From: a beta proteobacterium KB13
GTDB taxonomy: Bacteria > Pseudomonadota > Gammaproteobacteria > Burkholderiales > Methylophilaceae
DNA length: 64,000 bases
Assembly: GCA_000156155.1 (NCBI GenBank)
Contig: DS995299.1
Span: 2,390 to 66,389, forward strand
Direction: 5' to 3'
Position numbers and translations under genes: made by a program. The notes below the pieces were generated by a model that ran no database searches, had not been told where the DNA came from, and was given only the letters and a program-made list of their open reading frames with translations. Below are positions 49,423 to 58,550 of the stretch, piece by piece (the stretch's first letter is position 1; every line of letters begins with the position of its first letter).

Positions 49423-50676
49423 TTATTTTAAGAATTTTTCTTCATGAGCAATTAAGTCGGAAAAATTTTCACGCTCACGAATCAGGTAAAACTCATCTTT
49501 ATCAACAATTATCTCTGGTACCCTTGGTCTTGAATTATAATTTGAACTCATCGAAAATCCATAAGCTCCTGCATCCATAATGGCTAAAATATCGCCTTGG
49601 TTTGCTTTAATATTTCTGTCTTTTGCAAGAAAATCACCTGTTTCACAGATTGGACCAACTATATCAAAGATATCATTCGAGTCTTGAGTATTGGATAGAT
49701 TAATTACTTCATGAAAGGCGTTATAAAGTGATGGTCGCATTAGATCATTCATAGCAGCATCAACAAGAACAAAATTTTTATGTTCTGATTTTTTTATGTA
49801 TTCAACATTGGTCAGCATTAAGCCTGCTTTTCCGATTAAGAACCTACCTGGCTCTAAAATAATTTTTTTATTATATTTTAAGAGGTATTTTTTTATCATC
49901 TGCACATAAAAATCAATAGGAGAGATATCTTCATTATTGTATGAAATTCCTATACCCCCACCAATATCAATGTGTTCTACTGCTATTTGATTTGATTCTA
50001 ATTCATCAATCAATGATGCCAATTTGATAAATGCATCTTCAAATGGAGATAGGTCAGTCAGTTGAGATCCAATGTGGCAATCAATTCCAGTGATCTTGAT
50101 GTGATCAAGTTTTGCTGCTTTTTTGTACAATTTTATTGCGCTTGTTTCATCAATACCAAATTTGTTATCTTTCAAACCCGTTGATATATATGGATGGGTT
50201 TTGGCATCAACATTTGGATTAACTCGAATAGATACTTTTGCAATTTTGGATAAACGTTGACTTATATCATTGATTCGGAAGAGCTCTTCTTCAGATTCAA
50301 CATTAAAAGCAAGAATATTATTATTTAATGCCATTTCAATTTCAGAAACTGATTTCCCAACTCCTGAAAAAACAATCTTTGAGTTTAATGAATCTACAGT
50401 TAAAACTCTTTGTAACTCGCCACCGGAAACAATATCAAAACCACAACCACATTCTTTAAACAATTTTAGAATACTCAAATTAGAGTTGGCTTTAACAGCA
50501 AAACAGATCAGGTGATCAATATCGCTTAAAGCATTTTGTAAAAAATTGATTTGATCAAGAATATGTTTTTTCGAATACACATAAGCTGGAGTGCCAAATT
50601 TTTGAGCGATGTCTGTTAGTTTGACGTCTTCAATAAAATAATGGCTTGATTCCTGTCGAAGTAAAGATTTATTCAT
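49423..50676 (-). CDS. lysA: Diaminopimelate decarboxylase
   Basis: PLP enzyme that decarboxylates meso-diaminopimelate to lysine. The PLP lysine is in CFAVKANSNLSIL; HIDIGGGIGI and EPGRFLIGKAG are the cofactor- and substrate-binding motifs, and GAYGFSMSSNYNSRPR closes the active site. I place the start at 50676 (AGGA upstream), where it overlaps the lptM stop by eight bases. An in-frame ATG at 50697 also has a plausible GAGG. Confidence 0.97.
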   Translation of the reverse strand: MNKSLLRQESSHYFIEDVKLTDIAQKFGTPAYVYSKKHILDQINFLQNALSDIDHLICFAVKANSNLSILKLFKECGCGFDIVSGGELQRVLTVDSLNSKIVFSGVGKSVSEIEMALNNNILAFNVESEEELFRINDISQRLSKIAKVSIRVNPNVDAKTHPYISTGLKDNKFGIDETSAIKLYKKAAKLDHIKITGIDCHIGSQLTDLSPFEDAFIKLASLIDELESNQIAVEHIDIGGGIGISYNNEDISPIDFYVQMIKKYLLKYNKKIILEPGRFLIGKAGLMLTNVEYIKKSEHKNFVLVDAAMNDLMRPSLYNAFHEVINLSNTQDSNDIFDIVGPICETGDFLAKDRNIKANQGDILAIMDAGAYGFSMSSNYNSRPRVPEIIVDKDEFYLIRERENFSDLIAHEEKFLK

Positions 50677-50833
50677 CCACTGTTCCTGATGAGTCATCTA
50701 ATTCCTCAGCAGCAGGTCTTTGATTTGATTGAGAATCATCAAGAGGATAAAGCTCTTCAGGAAGATACAACGAACCCTTTGTTCCACAGGATTGAAGAAT
50801 GAATAATAGAAATAAACAAAGTATTTTTTTCAT
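50669..50833 (-). CDS. lptM: Small lipoprotein, LptM (YifL-like)
   Basis: A 54-residue open frame. A basic, hydrophobic start (MKKILCLFLLFILQSCG) ends in the lipobox LQSC (Cys16). GTKGSLYLPEE follows, the conserved GxKGxLYLP motif of the LptM family, whose members help LptD mature by supporting disulfide rearrangement at the outer membrane. Position directly upstream of lysA is the usual context. The ATG overlaps the stop of the Gx transporter gene (ATGA) and the end overlaps the lysA start. Confidence 0.88.
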   Translation of the reverse strand: MKKILCLFLLFILQSCGTKGSLYLPEELYPLDDSQSNQRPAAEELDDSSGTVDE

Positions 50834-51360
50834 GGGTAAATTTTATCATTTTTAATCTGCGATTTGGATACTCTCATTATTTTGTCAACGATATACGCAT
50901 TGATCAATGCAAAAATAAAAGCAAAAATAATAAATATTGGAATCAAGAAAAATACACCATTATCTTGAATAATGAATAGTCTTACACAGATAAATTGACC
51001 GAGTACATGACCTAAACTCATGAGCATGCTGAATGAATAAATGGAAAAATACTTTTTATTTAAAAAATAAGATGCAATTGCTAAGCATCCTAGACTAGAA
51101 ATGGCACCTGAAAAGCTTAGAAAAAAGGTAGGGGTTAGAAAAGTACCAAGTATCAAACTCGAGATAAATACGCGTATAAGAGACACATATAATGCTGAGC
51201 TAAGATTAAAAAAATAGTAAGCAAAAAGAACAACAACATTAGCAATACCTGGCTTCAGGCCAAAAATCGGTGATGGAAGAAAAAACTCTGCCGTATGAAG
51301 TACTATTGCAATAGCAGACAATTTTGCGATGATATGAATATCAGTAGTTTGTGCTGTCAT
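50830..51360 (-). CDS. Gx transporter family membrane protein
   Basis: A 176-residue protein with about five transmembrane helices. SAIAIVLHTAEFFLPSPIFGLKPGIANVVVL matches the Gx transporter group (also annotated as heptaprenyl diphosphate synthase component I). Transport substrate is unknown. It overlaps the NusG domain II protein gene by 20 bases, which in turn overlaps apbE. The trio recurs in many bacteria and is suspected to serve a redox or quinone-related function. That link is family knowledge, not visible here. Confidence 0.8.
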   Translation of the reverse strand: MTAQTTDIHIIAKLSAIAIVLHTAEFFLPSPIFGLKPGIANVVVLFAYYFFNLSSALYVSLIRVFISSLILGTFLTPTFFLSFSGAISSLGCLAIASYFLNKKYFSIYSFSMLMSLGHVLGQFICVRLFIIQDNGVFFLIPIFIIFAFIFALINAYIVDKIMRVSKSQIKNDKIYP

Positions 51361-51694
51361 GTTCGTCAGTATTTTGAGTAATTGTCATTTTAAAAAGATT
51401 TGGAACACATAAAATTGATTGATTAATATGTGAAATCCAACCTTGCATCACGCAATATTGATTCTTACAATTAGAATGACTGACTCGCGCTTTACTCATT
51501 TTGATTTCAACATCTAAGTCACCCAGTTTAATTTTTCTATTTTGATTTAATGAATATTTTATAGTTTGATTTTGATAGTCAATTTTCAATATATCCCCAC
51601 TAGGTAAGTTTAAATAAATTGTCATCGACATTATTAGAATGATGGAAAAAAGTGTAAGAATTAAAAAATCGCCCGGTTTAAATACCTTGAACAA
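51341..51694 (-). CDS. NusG domain II-containing protein
   Basis: About 117 residues with one N-terminal membrane helix and a domain resembling NusG domain II: NCKNQYCVMQGWISHINQSI followed by LCVPN, with the conserved CxxxxC and W. I favour the TTG at 51694 because AGGAAGGG lies about eight bases upstream; an ATG at 51724 is less well placed and is inside apbE. It is probably a periplasmic, membrane-tethered protein. The function is unknown. Confidence 0.75.
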   Translation of the reverse strand: MFKVFKPGDFLILTLFSIILIMSMTIYLNLPSGDILKIDYQNQTIKYSLNQNRKIKLGDLDVEIKMSKARVSHSNCKNQYCVMQGWISHINQSILCVPNLFKMTITQNTDEHDSTNY

Positions 51695-52724
51695 AATATT
51701 TCCCTTCCTCAAATATCCATTCAATTTTTTCTAACATAGATTCTGTAATATAAATATTACGATTAAGATCTGTAACAAAAAAGTTATTAAAATTCATATC
51801 CAACTGGGTTTGTTTTAAATCACTAGAAAAATAAAATGGTTTTGAAAAGACATCTGACTTAACCCCAACTTCATCTTGAGGACTAATAAAAACAGTCGCT
51901 GAGGATTGATTGGAAAATGCACTACCATTTGTTGGATTGATTAGATGGGAATATCTTTTTCCATTATGCATGAAATATTTTTCATAATTTCCTGAAGTAC
52001 CTATGGCGGATCCAGGTGGAAGTTTTAACTTAGCTAATAATTGAGTTTGATCATATGGGTCTTGAATAGCAACTTCCCAAAAGCGATTTTCAGGTTGTCC
52101 ATGAGCGTAAATATTCCCACCAAAATTAGTTAAAACATTTTTAATATTCAGTTTCTGATATTCATCCTTTGCTAAATCAAGTGCATAACCTTTTATCATT
52201 CCTCCTAAATCGATCTGGAGAAAATGATTTACTTTTTCTAAACACCCCTTATTTAAATTAAGTTGTTTTAAGCTGGGGCGAGAAGTTATAATTTTATCAA
52301 TCAAAGCATCATCTGGAGTTTTTTCAACAATTTCATCAGTATGAAATCCCCATGCTTCAATCAAGGCCCCAATAGCTGGATTAAAAAAACCATTAGTTAC
52401 TTTTTCATAATGAGAGGCTCTATAAATAATTTGAATTTGTCTATCATCACAAATGTTTGCAATTTGATTGTTATTAAACTTTTTTATTACAGTATTCTGC
52501 CAAGGATGAAAGATTGAATTTAATTCATTTAATTGTGCAATGATATTTTCCATCGCTTCATCTGCAATATTTTTTGGTGTTTCAAAGAATTTAAACTCTA
52601 AAATAGTCCCATACACTAAAAATTTTTTTTCATAGAAGTTTGGTTTTGTACAAGAGCTGTTAAGCAGCAGCAGACAAATAATTAGTAAATTAAAAAAGGT
52701 TTTGAATAACTGTCTTGGCAACAT
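51678..52724 (-). CDS. apbE: FAD:protein FMN transferase (ApbE)
   Basis: A periplasmic lipoprotein that attaches FMN to threonine or serine of target flavoproteins. The 348-residue chain has a lipobox (NSSC, Cys23). The family motifs are QIDLGGMIKGYALDLA, NFGGNIYAHG and IGTSGNYEKYF with HLINPTNG. No obvious flavinylation target is adjacent. It overlaps gshB by 35 bases upstream and the NusG II gene downstream. Confidence 0.93.
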   Translation of the reverse strand: MLPRQLFKTFFNLLIICLLLLNSSCTKPNFYEKKFLVYGTILEFKFFETPKNIADEAMENIIAQLNELNSIFHPWQNTVIKKFNNNQIANICDDRQIQIIYRASHYEKVTNGFFNPAIGALIEAWGFHTDEIVEKTPDDALIDKIITSRPSLKQLNLNKGCLEKVNHFLQIDLGGMIKGYALDLAKDEYQKLNIKNVLTNFGGNIYAHGQPENRFWEVAIQDPYDQTQLLAKLKLPPGSAIGTSGNYEKYFMHNGKRYSHLINPTNGSAFSNQSSATVFISPQDEVGVKSDVFSKPFYFSSDLKQTQLDMNFNNFFVTDLNRNIYITESMLEKIEWIFEEGKYFVQGI

Positions 52725-53610
52725 TCTGTTTGGTTAACTTTTGAATTTCAACAAGTCCTGTGGGACTTGTTATGTTAATTTCAGTGAGGTAATTTCCAAT
52801 CACATCTATACCAACAAAATTTAAATGATGTTCCATTAGATAAGGTTTAACAGCCTCTGTAATTTTTAGATCAGATGGCGATAATTTAAAAATTTTAGCT
52901 TTTCCACCTTTTGCTAAATTTCCCCTAAAATCAGTTTTTTTAGGAATTCTTAATAAACCATATGGTAGCGGTTCACCATTAACAATAATAATTCGCTTAT
53001 CTCCCTTCCTAATTTCAGGAATGTATTCTTGAATCATTATTAGAGTTGAGTAATTATCAGTAAGGACCTCTAAAGTTACATTAACATTAGGATCATTTTT
53101 TTTTAAAAGAAAAATTTTATTTCCAGCCATTTCATCGATAGGCTTACATACAACTTGTTTGTATTTTGAAATGAATTGGATTATTTCCTTTAAATTACTA
53201 CTCACAAGCGTTTTTGGAATTAATTTTGGAAAATTTAAAATGGAAAGCTTTTCATTATGGGTTTGCAGCGATTGAGGACAATTAATAATTTTTGGTTTTT
53301 TTAACAGACTGAGTGAGATAGTTAAAAATAAATAATCTTTATTAAAAGGAGGATCTTTTCTGATAAAAATAGCATCCAATTGATTGAGATTAACTTGTGT
53401 TTCAACTACCTCTGAAAATTCATCATTAAATTTTTTAACTTCTTTTATTTTTCCATACGGAATATTATTTTTTAAAATGATATCAGTGTGAGTGCAAAAG
53501 AAAACCTGATGACCAATTTCCATGGACGTTTTCATCAAAAGGAGGCTTGTATCCTTATCTTTTTTTAAAGCTTGGATTGGATCGATAATAAATAGGATGG
53601 ATTTAGCCAT
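52690..53610 (-). CDS. gshB: Glutathione synthetase
   Basis: Adds glycine to gamma-glutamylcysteine with ATP. I place the start at the ATG at 53610, eight bases into the gshA end, with GGGA upstream; an in-frame ATG at 53631 is less likely. The ATP-grasp domain is marked by CKPIDEMAGNKIFL, MIQEYIPEIRKGDKRIIIVN and GIDVIGNYLTEINITSPTG. It lies directly after gshA. Confidence 0.95.
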   Translation of the reverse strand: MAKSILFIIDPIQALKKDKDTSLLLMKTSMEIGHQVFFCTHTDIILKNNIPYGKIKEVKKFNDEFSEVVETQVNLNQLDAIFIRKDPPFNKDYLFLTISLSLLKKPKIINCPQSLQTHNEKLSILNFPKLIPKTLVSSNLKEIIQFISKYKQVVCKPIDEMAGNKIFLLKKNDPNVNVTLEVLTDNYSTLIMIQEYIPEIRKGDKRIIIVNGEPLPYGLLRIPKKTDFRGNLAKGGKAKIFKLSPSDLKITEAVKPYLMEHHLNFVGIDVIGNYLTEINITSPTGLVEIQKLTKQNVAKTVIQNLF

Positions 53611-54871
53611 ATATTTCCCGTGCTGCAGCAAGTAAAGCTAATCGTGCGATAACTCCATAAACATAAAATCGATTTGGTGGATCATTACAATCACGTCCTT
53701 GATCTGGCATGAGACAGGATTGCTCAAAAGGTGTTGGAAAAAATTGCATCCCAGGAGAGTTTAAATTTTCATTTTTATCTTTTGATGTATGAACTCTGTA
53801 AAAACCACCAATCACATAGTGATCAATTGTGTAAACAACCGGCTCACTGACGGCCTCATTTAAAATCTCCTCAGAGTGAATTCCCTCTTGAATAATGACT
53901 TTTGACACTTTTTGGCCATCTTTGATGGTGCTCATCTTGTTTCTCTTTTTTCTATTCAGTTGCATTATTTCACTTGGCTCTTGAATAGTAATAATTCCCA
54001 TGCCATATGTTCCCGCATCTGCTTTGATTATTAAATATGGTTGATGATCGATGCCATACTTAGTGTATTTATCTTTAATTTTTCTAAGTAAAAACTCGGA
54101 CTTTTCTGCAATTATTTTTAAATCATCTTCATTATTTATATCCATATCCTCATGAACATCAAAGTAAGGATTTATAAGCCACTCATCTATGTTTAAAAAG
54201 TCTGTAAATTCTTTAGCTACCTCATTATAAAATTTGAAATGATTTGATTTACGTCTATTAAACCAACCTGCAGAGGTATTTGGAAGAATGGTTTGTGTAA
54301 TATCTTTTAAAAATTTTGGATCGCCAGATGAGAGGTCATTATTCAATAAAATTGAACATGGTGTAAATTTAACGCCATCTTTCTCAATGAAAACTTTATT
54401 ATTTTCTTTTTTTAATGGGTAGATAACAATTTTCTGGTTTTCAATATCATATTCTGTCTTTTGAAAAGAAGAATCTAAATTACCAATTTCTACTTCAAGC
54501 CCTGCGTTTTTAAAAATCTCAGTTAAGCTAAGTAAATTCTTAAAGTAAAAAATATTTCGTGAATGATTCTCTGGGATAATGATTATCTTAGATGCTTCGG
54601 GGCAAATTTTCTCAATTGCAATGGTTGTAGCCTGGATGGCCAGAGGTTCAAATTGAGGATTCAAATTATTAAAGCCAGCAGGAAATAAATTTGTATCAAC
54701 TGGAGATATTTTGAAACCAGAGTTTCTTAAATCAACCGATGCATAAAAAGGCGCTTCTTGATCAAGCCACTTTGATCTAAACCATTGTTCAATCTCACAC
54801 GAATTTCTAATAATAAGATTCTCTAATTTTAAAAATTCAGAGTTGATGGTAGTTTTTAATTCAGGAATCAT
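53603..54871 (-). CDS. gshA: Glutamate-cysteine ligase (proteobacterial GshA_ferroox type)
   Basis: First step of glutathione synthesis. At 422 residues it is shorter than the E. coli enzyme and belongs to the distinct family found in Thiobacillus and many betaproteobacteria. Recognisable regions are [20 protein letters not shown], the [10 protein letters not shown] that follows, and [18 protein letters not shown]. The pair gshA-gshB is overlapped and co-transcribed. The four-base overlap with lipA may be the reason for the odd operon grouping. Confidence 0.92.
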   Translation of the reverse strand: MIPELKTTINSEFLKLENLIIRNSCEIEQWFRSKWLDQEAPFYASVDLRNSGFKISPVDTNLFPAGFNNLNPQFEPLAIQATTIAIEKICPEASKIIIIPENHSRNIFYFKNLLSLTEIFKNAGLEVEIGNLDSSFQKTEYDIENQKIVIYPLKKENNKVFIEKDGVKFTPCSILLNNDLSSGDPKFLKDITQTILPNTSAGWFNRRKSNHFKFYNEVAKEFTDFLNIDEWLINPYFDVHEDMDINNEDDLKIIAEKSEFLLRKIKDKYTKYGIDHQPYLIIKADAGTYGMGIITIQEPSEIMQLNRKKRNKMSTIKDGQKVSKVIIQEGIHSEEILNEAVSEPVVYTIDHYVIGGFYRVHTSKDKNENLNSPGMQFFPTPFEQSCLMPDQGRDCNDPPNRFYVYGVIARLALLAAAREIYG

Positions 54872-55800
54872 GATAACTGTTTTGCTTGTATATCTGCATG
54901 ATAACTACTTCTAATAAAAGGACCACAGGCAATTGATGAAAAATTAAACTGTTTCGCAACCTGATTAATTCGTTCAAAATAAGCTGGGTCGTGATAAGTA
55001 TGAACTGGTAGGTGATCCACTGATGGCTGAAGATATTGACCAATAGTCACCATTTTTACATCGTGCTCGGCTAAATCGGCAAGCGTTTCTTCGATTTCCT
55101 CAAATGTTTCGCCTAGGCCAATCATGAACCCTGATTTTGTAACTAATTCAGAGTAGGTATCAGAGAAATCTTTTAATAATTTTAGAGATTGACTATAAAC
55201 TGATCCCGGTCTTACTTCTTTATAAAGCCTGGGAACGGTTTCTATATTATGATTTAAAACATCAGGGAGTGATTTTGCAAAAGAGTTAATCGCTATTTGT
55301 TCCCTTCCTCTAAAATCAGGAATAAGTATTTCTATTTCGATACTTGGTATTTTTTTTCTAATAGAGTCAATGCACTCAACAAAGTGTCCAGCTCCACCAT
55401 CTTTTAAGTCATCTCGATCAACGCTGGTTACTACGACGTAGTTTAAATTAAGTTTGTAGATTGATTCGGCTAGATTTTTTGGTTCATTTTTGTCTAGGGG
55501 CAGTGGTCTTCCATGTGATACGTCGCAAAATGGACAGCGTCTGGTACAAATATCACCCATAATCATGAATGTTGCCGTACCCTTGCTAAAACATTCTCCA
55601 ATATTCGGACAGCTCGCTTCCTCGCAAACAGTATGTAAATTATTTTGATGAATAATTTCTTTTACTTTTTTAAAGTTCTCTGAATGAGGTAAATCTATTT
55701 TTAGCCAGTCAGGCTTTTTTTTTGGAACACTAGGATAAATTTTTATCGGATTGCGAGAAACTTTATCTTTATGACTGTCTTTAGTCCCTGGTAATTTCAT
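54868..55800 (-). CDS. lipA: Lipoyl synthase
   Basis: Radical SAM enzyme that inserts two sulfurs into octanoyl chains on lipoyl domains. Both 4Fe-4S motifs are present: CX4CX5C in [12 protein letters not shown] and CX3CX2C in CTRRCPFC. The C-terminal FIRSSYHAD is the serine ligand of the auxiliary cluster. The 310-residue length is normal. It overlaps lipB by 20 bases. Confidence 0.98.
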   Translation of the reverse strand: MKLPGTKDSHKDKVSRNPIKIYPSVPKKKPDWLKIDLPHSENFKKVKEIIHQNNLHTVCEEASCPNIGECFSKGTATFMIMGDICTRRCPFCDVSHGRPLPLDKNEPKNLAESIYKLNLNYVVVTSVDRDDLKDGGAGHFVECIDSIRKKIPSIEIEILIPDFRGREQIAINSFAKSLPDVLNHNIETVPRLYKEVRPGSVYSQSLKLLKDFSDTYSELVTKSGFMIGLGETFEEIEETLADLAEHDVKMVTIGQYLQPSVDHLPVHTYHDPAYFERINQVAKQFNFSSIACGPFIRSSYHADIQAKQLS

Positions 55801-56404
55801 ATTCCATTAATTTGTTTTTTATAATGGTTATTATTTTATCAGCTACATCTTTATTATCTAAAATAATTCCTAAATCTTTTAGCTGTGTCATTTGTAAATT
55901 TTTATAACCACATGGATCAATAAGACTAAAGGGCGACAAGTCCATATTATTATTAATGCTGATCCCATGATACGTTTGATTATTTTTAACTCTTAGTCCA
56001 ATAGAGGCTATTTTTTTTAAATCGACGTATACACCAGGCGCACCAGCTTGTTGCTTACCAGATATATTGAATCGGGATAAAAATTCTATTATCGATTCTT
56101 CAAAAATTCTGACTAACTTAGTTATCGTCATACTAAATTGATCGAGATTAATAAATGTATAAATAATGACCTGGCCAGGGCCATGGTAGGTAATTTTTCC
56201 TCCTCGATCTGAGCTTATAATTGGAATTTTTGTATCGGGCAGGACAATATTTTTTTTATTCACACCTAAGGTAAAGACAGGGTAATGTTCAAGAGTCCAA
56301 AATTGATTGATATCTAGAGGTTTTTTTATCTCCTCCTTCATATCCTCAAAAATTACATTGTAATCTTCGATTCTAAAATATTTAATTTTAAATTTAGATG
56401 ACAA
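55781..56404 (-). CDS. lipB: Octanoyltransferase
   Basis: Transfers octanoyl groups from acyl carrier protein to lipoate-dependent proteins. [17 protein letters not shown] and [12 protein letters not shown] (catalytic Lys) with [14 protein letters not shown] (catalytic Cys) are the family motifs. The 207-residue length is typical. It overlaps the DUF493 gene by 11 bases and lipA by 20. Confidence 0.96.
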   Translation of the reverse strand: MSSKFKIKYFRIEDYNVIFEDMKEEIKKPLDINQFWTLEHYPVFTLGVNKKNIVLPDTKIPIISSDRGGKITYHGPGQVIIYTFINLDQFSMTITKLVRIFEESIIEFLSRFNISGKQQAGAPGVYVDLKKIASIGLRVKNNQTYHGISINNNMDLSPFSLIDPCGYKNLQMTQLKDLGIILDNKDVADKIITIIKNKLMEYEITRD

Positions 56405-56675
56405 ATCTTGTATCAGGATGAGAGGATAGGTGTTGATAAATTAAATCTAAATCTGATTTAGAATTTACATAAACATTGCAAGTCAAACCAATATAATTTC
56501 CTTTTTGACTTGGCCGTATTTCTATTTTTGAAGCATTGAAACTTTTATCGACCTTATTTATTTCTTCAATAATGGAGTGGGTGAAATTATCTTTCATAAC
56601 CCCAGTAACTTTAATGATAAAGTTACATGGAAACTTAATCAAAGATTCCTGTTCATTAATGATATTTTTTGACAT
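56394..56675 (-). CDS. DUF493 (YbeD-like) protein
   Basis: A 93-residue ferredoxin-fold protein. ESLIKFPCNFIIKVTGV and SQKGNYIGLTCNVYVNS are characteristic of YbeD/DUF493, which usually sits next to lipB and may act as a regulatory small protein. The function is not proven. It overlaps both rlpA and lipB. Confidence 0.9.
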   Translation of the reverse strand: MSKNIINEQESLIKFPCNFIIKVTGVMKDNFTHSIIEEINKVDKSFNASKIEIRPSQKGNYIGLTCNVYVNSKSDLDLIYQHLSSHPDTRFVI

Positions 56676-57453
56676 ATACAGTGAGATTATATTCTGATTC
56701 TAAATTTTCTTTAATTTTATTAAGCTCACCACTATTTTTGATAGGCCCGATCAAAATATGAAATAAATTATTGATTTGGATATTTTTTGCTTCATAGTCA
56801 TCGAGTATTTTTAAGTTGTTAATTTTATCAAGCAATGTTTGGCTATTGATAAAATCCTTAAAAGCACCTACCTGTAAATAATTTTCGTCATTACTTTGAT
56901 TATCTACCACTGCCTCTTCATACTCTTTAGGGTTGATTAATTCAACCTCAACTAACTCACTCCCTTTTTCAATAATATCTAATTTATGCGCTGCAGCATA
57001 AGAGAGATCAATTATTCTATCCTTTAAAAAGGGCCCTCTGTCATTCAACCTAATAATCACCCATTTCTTATTTTTTAAGTTTGTCACTTTGACATATGAA
57101 GGTAAGGGGAGAATTTTATGCGCACCTGTCATAGCATACATGTCGTAGATTTCTCCAGTAGAGGTTTTGTTTCCATGATATTTTTTTCCATACCATGATG
57201 CATAGCCTTTTTCTTTAAAAGGCACTATTTTTGTCATGGGAATATATTTTTGGCCAAAAACTTTATATGGTTTTTTTGTGTTTTTATTAATTGCCTCAAC
57301 TTTTGGAATAGCATTCTTAATATTTTCGAGTTTCACATCTATGACTTCATGGGGCCCATCGTCTTGGTAATAGGCTCCTTTGTTATCTGAGGAGGTTTTT
57401 ACCGTGGAGCAAGAGTTTAATAAGACAAAAATAAATACCAATAAAAATTTCAT
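56656..57453 (-). CDS. rlpA: Septal ring lytic transglycosylase RlpA
   Basis: Outer-membrane lipoprotein (lipobox LNSC, Cys15) with a double-psi beta-barrel (GYASWYGKKYHGNKTSTGE, then NDRGPFLKDRIIDLSYAAA) that cleaves denuded glycans. A C-terminal SPOR domain (YLQVGAFKDFINSQ) binds septal murein. The 265-residue length fits. It lies two bases after rodA, in the rod-shape cluster. Confidence 0.94.
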   Translation of the reverse strand: MKFLLVFIFVLLNSCSTVKTSSDNKGAYYQDDGPHEVIDVKLENIKNAIPKVEAINKNTKKPYKVFGQKYIPMTKIVPFKEKGYASWYGKKYHGNKTSTGEIYDMYAMTGAHKILPLPSYVKVTNLKNKKWVIIRLNDRGPFLKDRIIDLSYAAAHKLDIIEKGSELVEVELINPKEYEEAVVDNQSNDENYLQVGAFKDFINSQTLLDKINNLKILDDYEAKNIQINNLFHILIGPIKNSGELNKIKENLESEYNLTVYVKKYH

Positions 57454-57455
57454 AA

Positions 57456-58550
57456 CTAATCAGCGATTAATGTTTTGTTGTAGTTTAATGAATTGATTAA
57501 AGCAAACATAATAAGGTAAATAAATAGAGAAGATCCTCCGTAACTAATCAATGGCAAAGGAATTCCAACAATTGGAAAAAGACCCGAGACCATGGCAATA
57601 TTTATTAAAAAACATATAGTAAAAATCATAACATAGGTCATTGCAAGTAATCGATGGGAGTGGGAGTGAAGATTAATGGAAATGATTACTAACTTATAGA
57701 TAAATAAAAAGACTATTAAGAAAAAAATGATATTTCCTAAAAATCCATAGTTTTCAGATAATACGGCAAAAATAAAATCAGTATGAGTTTCTGGAAGAAA
57801 TAAAAGGTCATGTTGACTGGAGAATTCAGAACTTTTTCCAAACAAACCACCAGAGCCAATAGCTATTGATGATTGAATTGCATGGTAGCCACCGTCAAGC
57901 GGATTACTGAAGGGATCAATAAGATTTAGTATTCTTCCCTTTTGGTAATCTTTAAGGATATTTAACCATGCATAGGGTAAAAGTATTAAAAAACCCAAAA
58001 TCCCAATTAATATCTTTTTTAAACTCAGTCCATTTAGAAAAATAATAATCAATCCAGAAAAGAGAATAATTAGCCCAGAGCCAAGATCAGGCTGTCTCAA
58101 AATAATAAAAAATGGAATAAAACTAATTGAAAGAAATACTAATTCGCTCAAAGTTTGTGATCTATTTTTAAAATACTCGATGAGTGAAACAAGAAAAATC
58201 GGCAATGTCAGTTTCAAAATTTCTGATGATTGGAGTTTAAATACCCCAAAATCTAACCAGCGCTTGGATCCATTAATCTCAGTTCCAAAGACAGCAGTTA
58301 AGATTAAAAGCAGAATCGATAACATATAAATAATTAACGAATGCCTAAATAAGAATTTTAGATTTAAAATGCTTACCAGCATAAATATGATGAGGCCAGT
58401 AAAAATAAAAAAAAGTTGCTTAAAAAAGAAAGGAGAGTGAAATCCCGCAGCTTGTCCTATTAAATTTAAACTAAAAAGTAATATGATTAACAAAAGGATA
58501 AATAATTGTTTATCTGTTCTAGAAAATAAAAAGGTGAAAAAATTTGTCAT
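57456..58550 (-). CDS. rodA: Rod shape-determining glycan polymerase RodA
   Basis: A SEDS-family peptidoglycan glycosyltransferase with ten transmembrane helices. GSKRWLDFGVFKLQSSEILK, RQPDLGSGLIIL and PETHTDFIFAVLSENYGFLG are the SEDS signature regions, and GIPLPLISYGGSS closes the protein. It pairs with PBP2 for lateral wall growth. It overlaps mrdA by four bases (ATGA-type), ensuring balanced production. Confidence 0.97.
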   Translation of the reverse strand: MTNFFTFLFSRTDKQLFILLLIILLFSLNLIGQAAGFHSPFFFKQLFFIFTGLIIFMLVSILNLKFLFRHSLIIYMLSILLLILTAVFGTEINGSKRWLDFGVFKLQSSEILKLTLPIFLVSLIEYFKNRSQTLSELVFLSISFIPFFIILRQPDLGSGLIILFSGLIIIFLNGLSLKKILIGILGFLILLPYAWLNILKDYQKGRILNLIDPFSNPLDGGYHAIQSSIAIGSGGLFGKSSEFSSQHDLLFLPETHTDFIFAVLSENYGFLGNIIFFLIVFLFIYKLVIISINLHSHSHRLLAMTYVMIFTICFLINIAMVSGLFPIVGIPLPLISYGGSSLFIYLIMFALINSLNYNKTLIAD

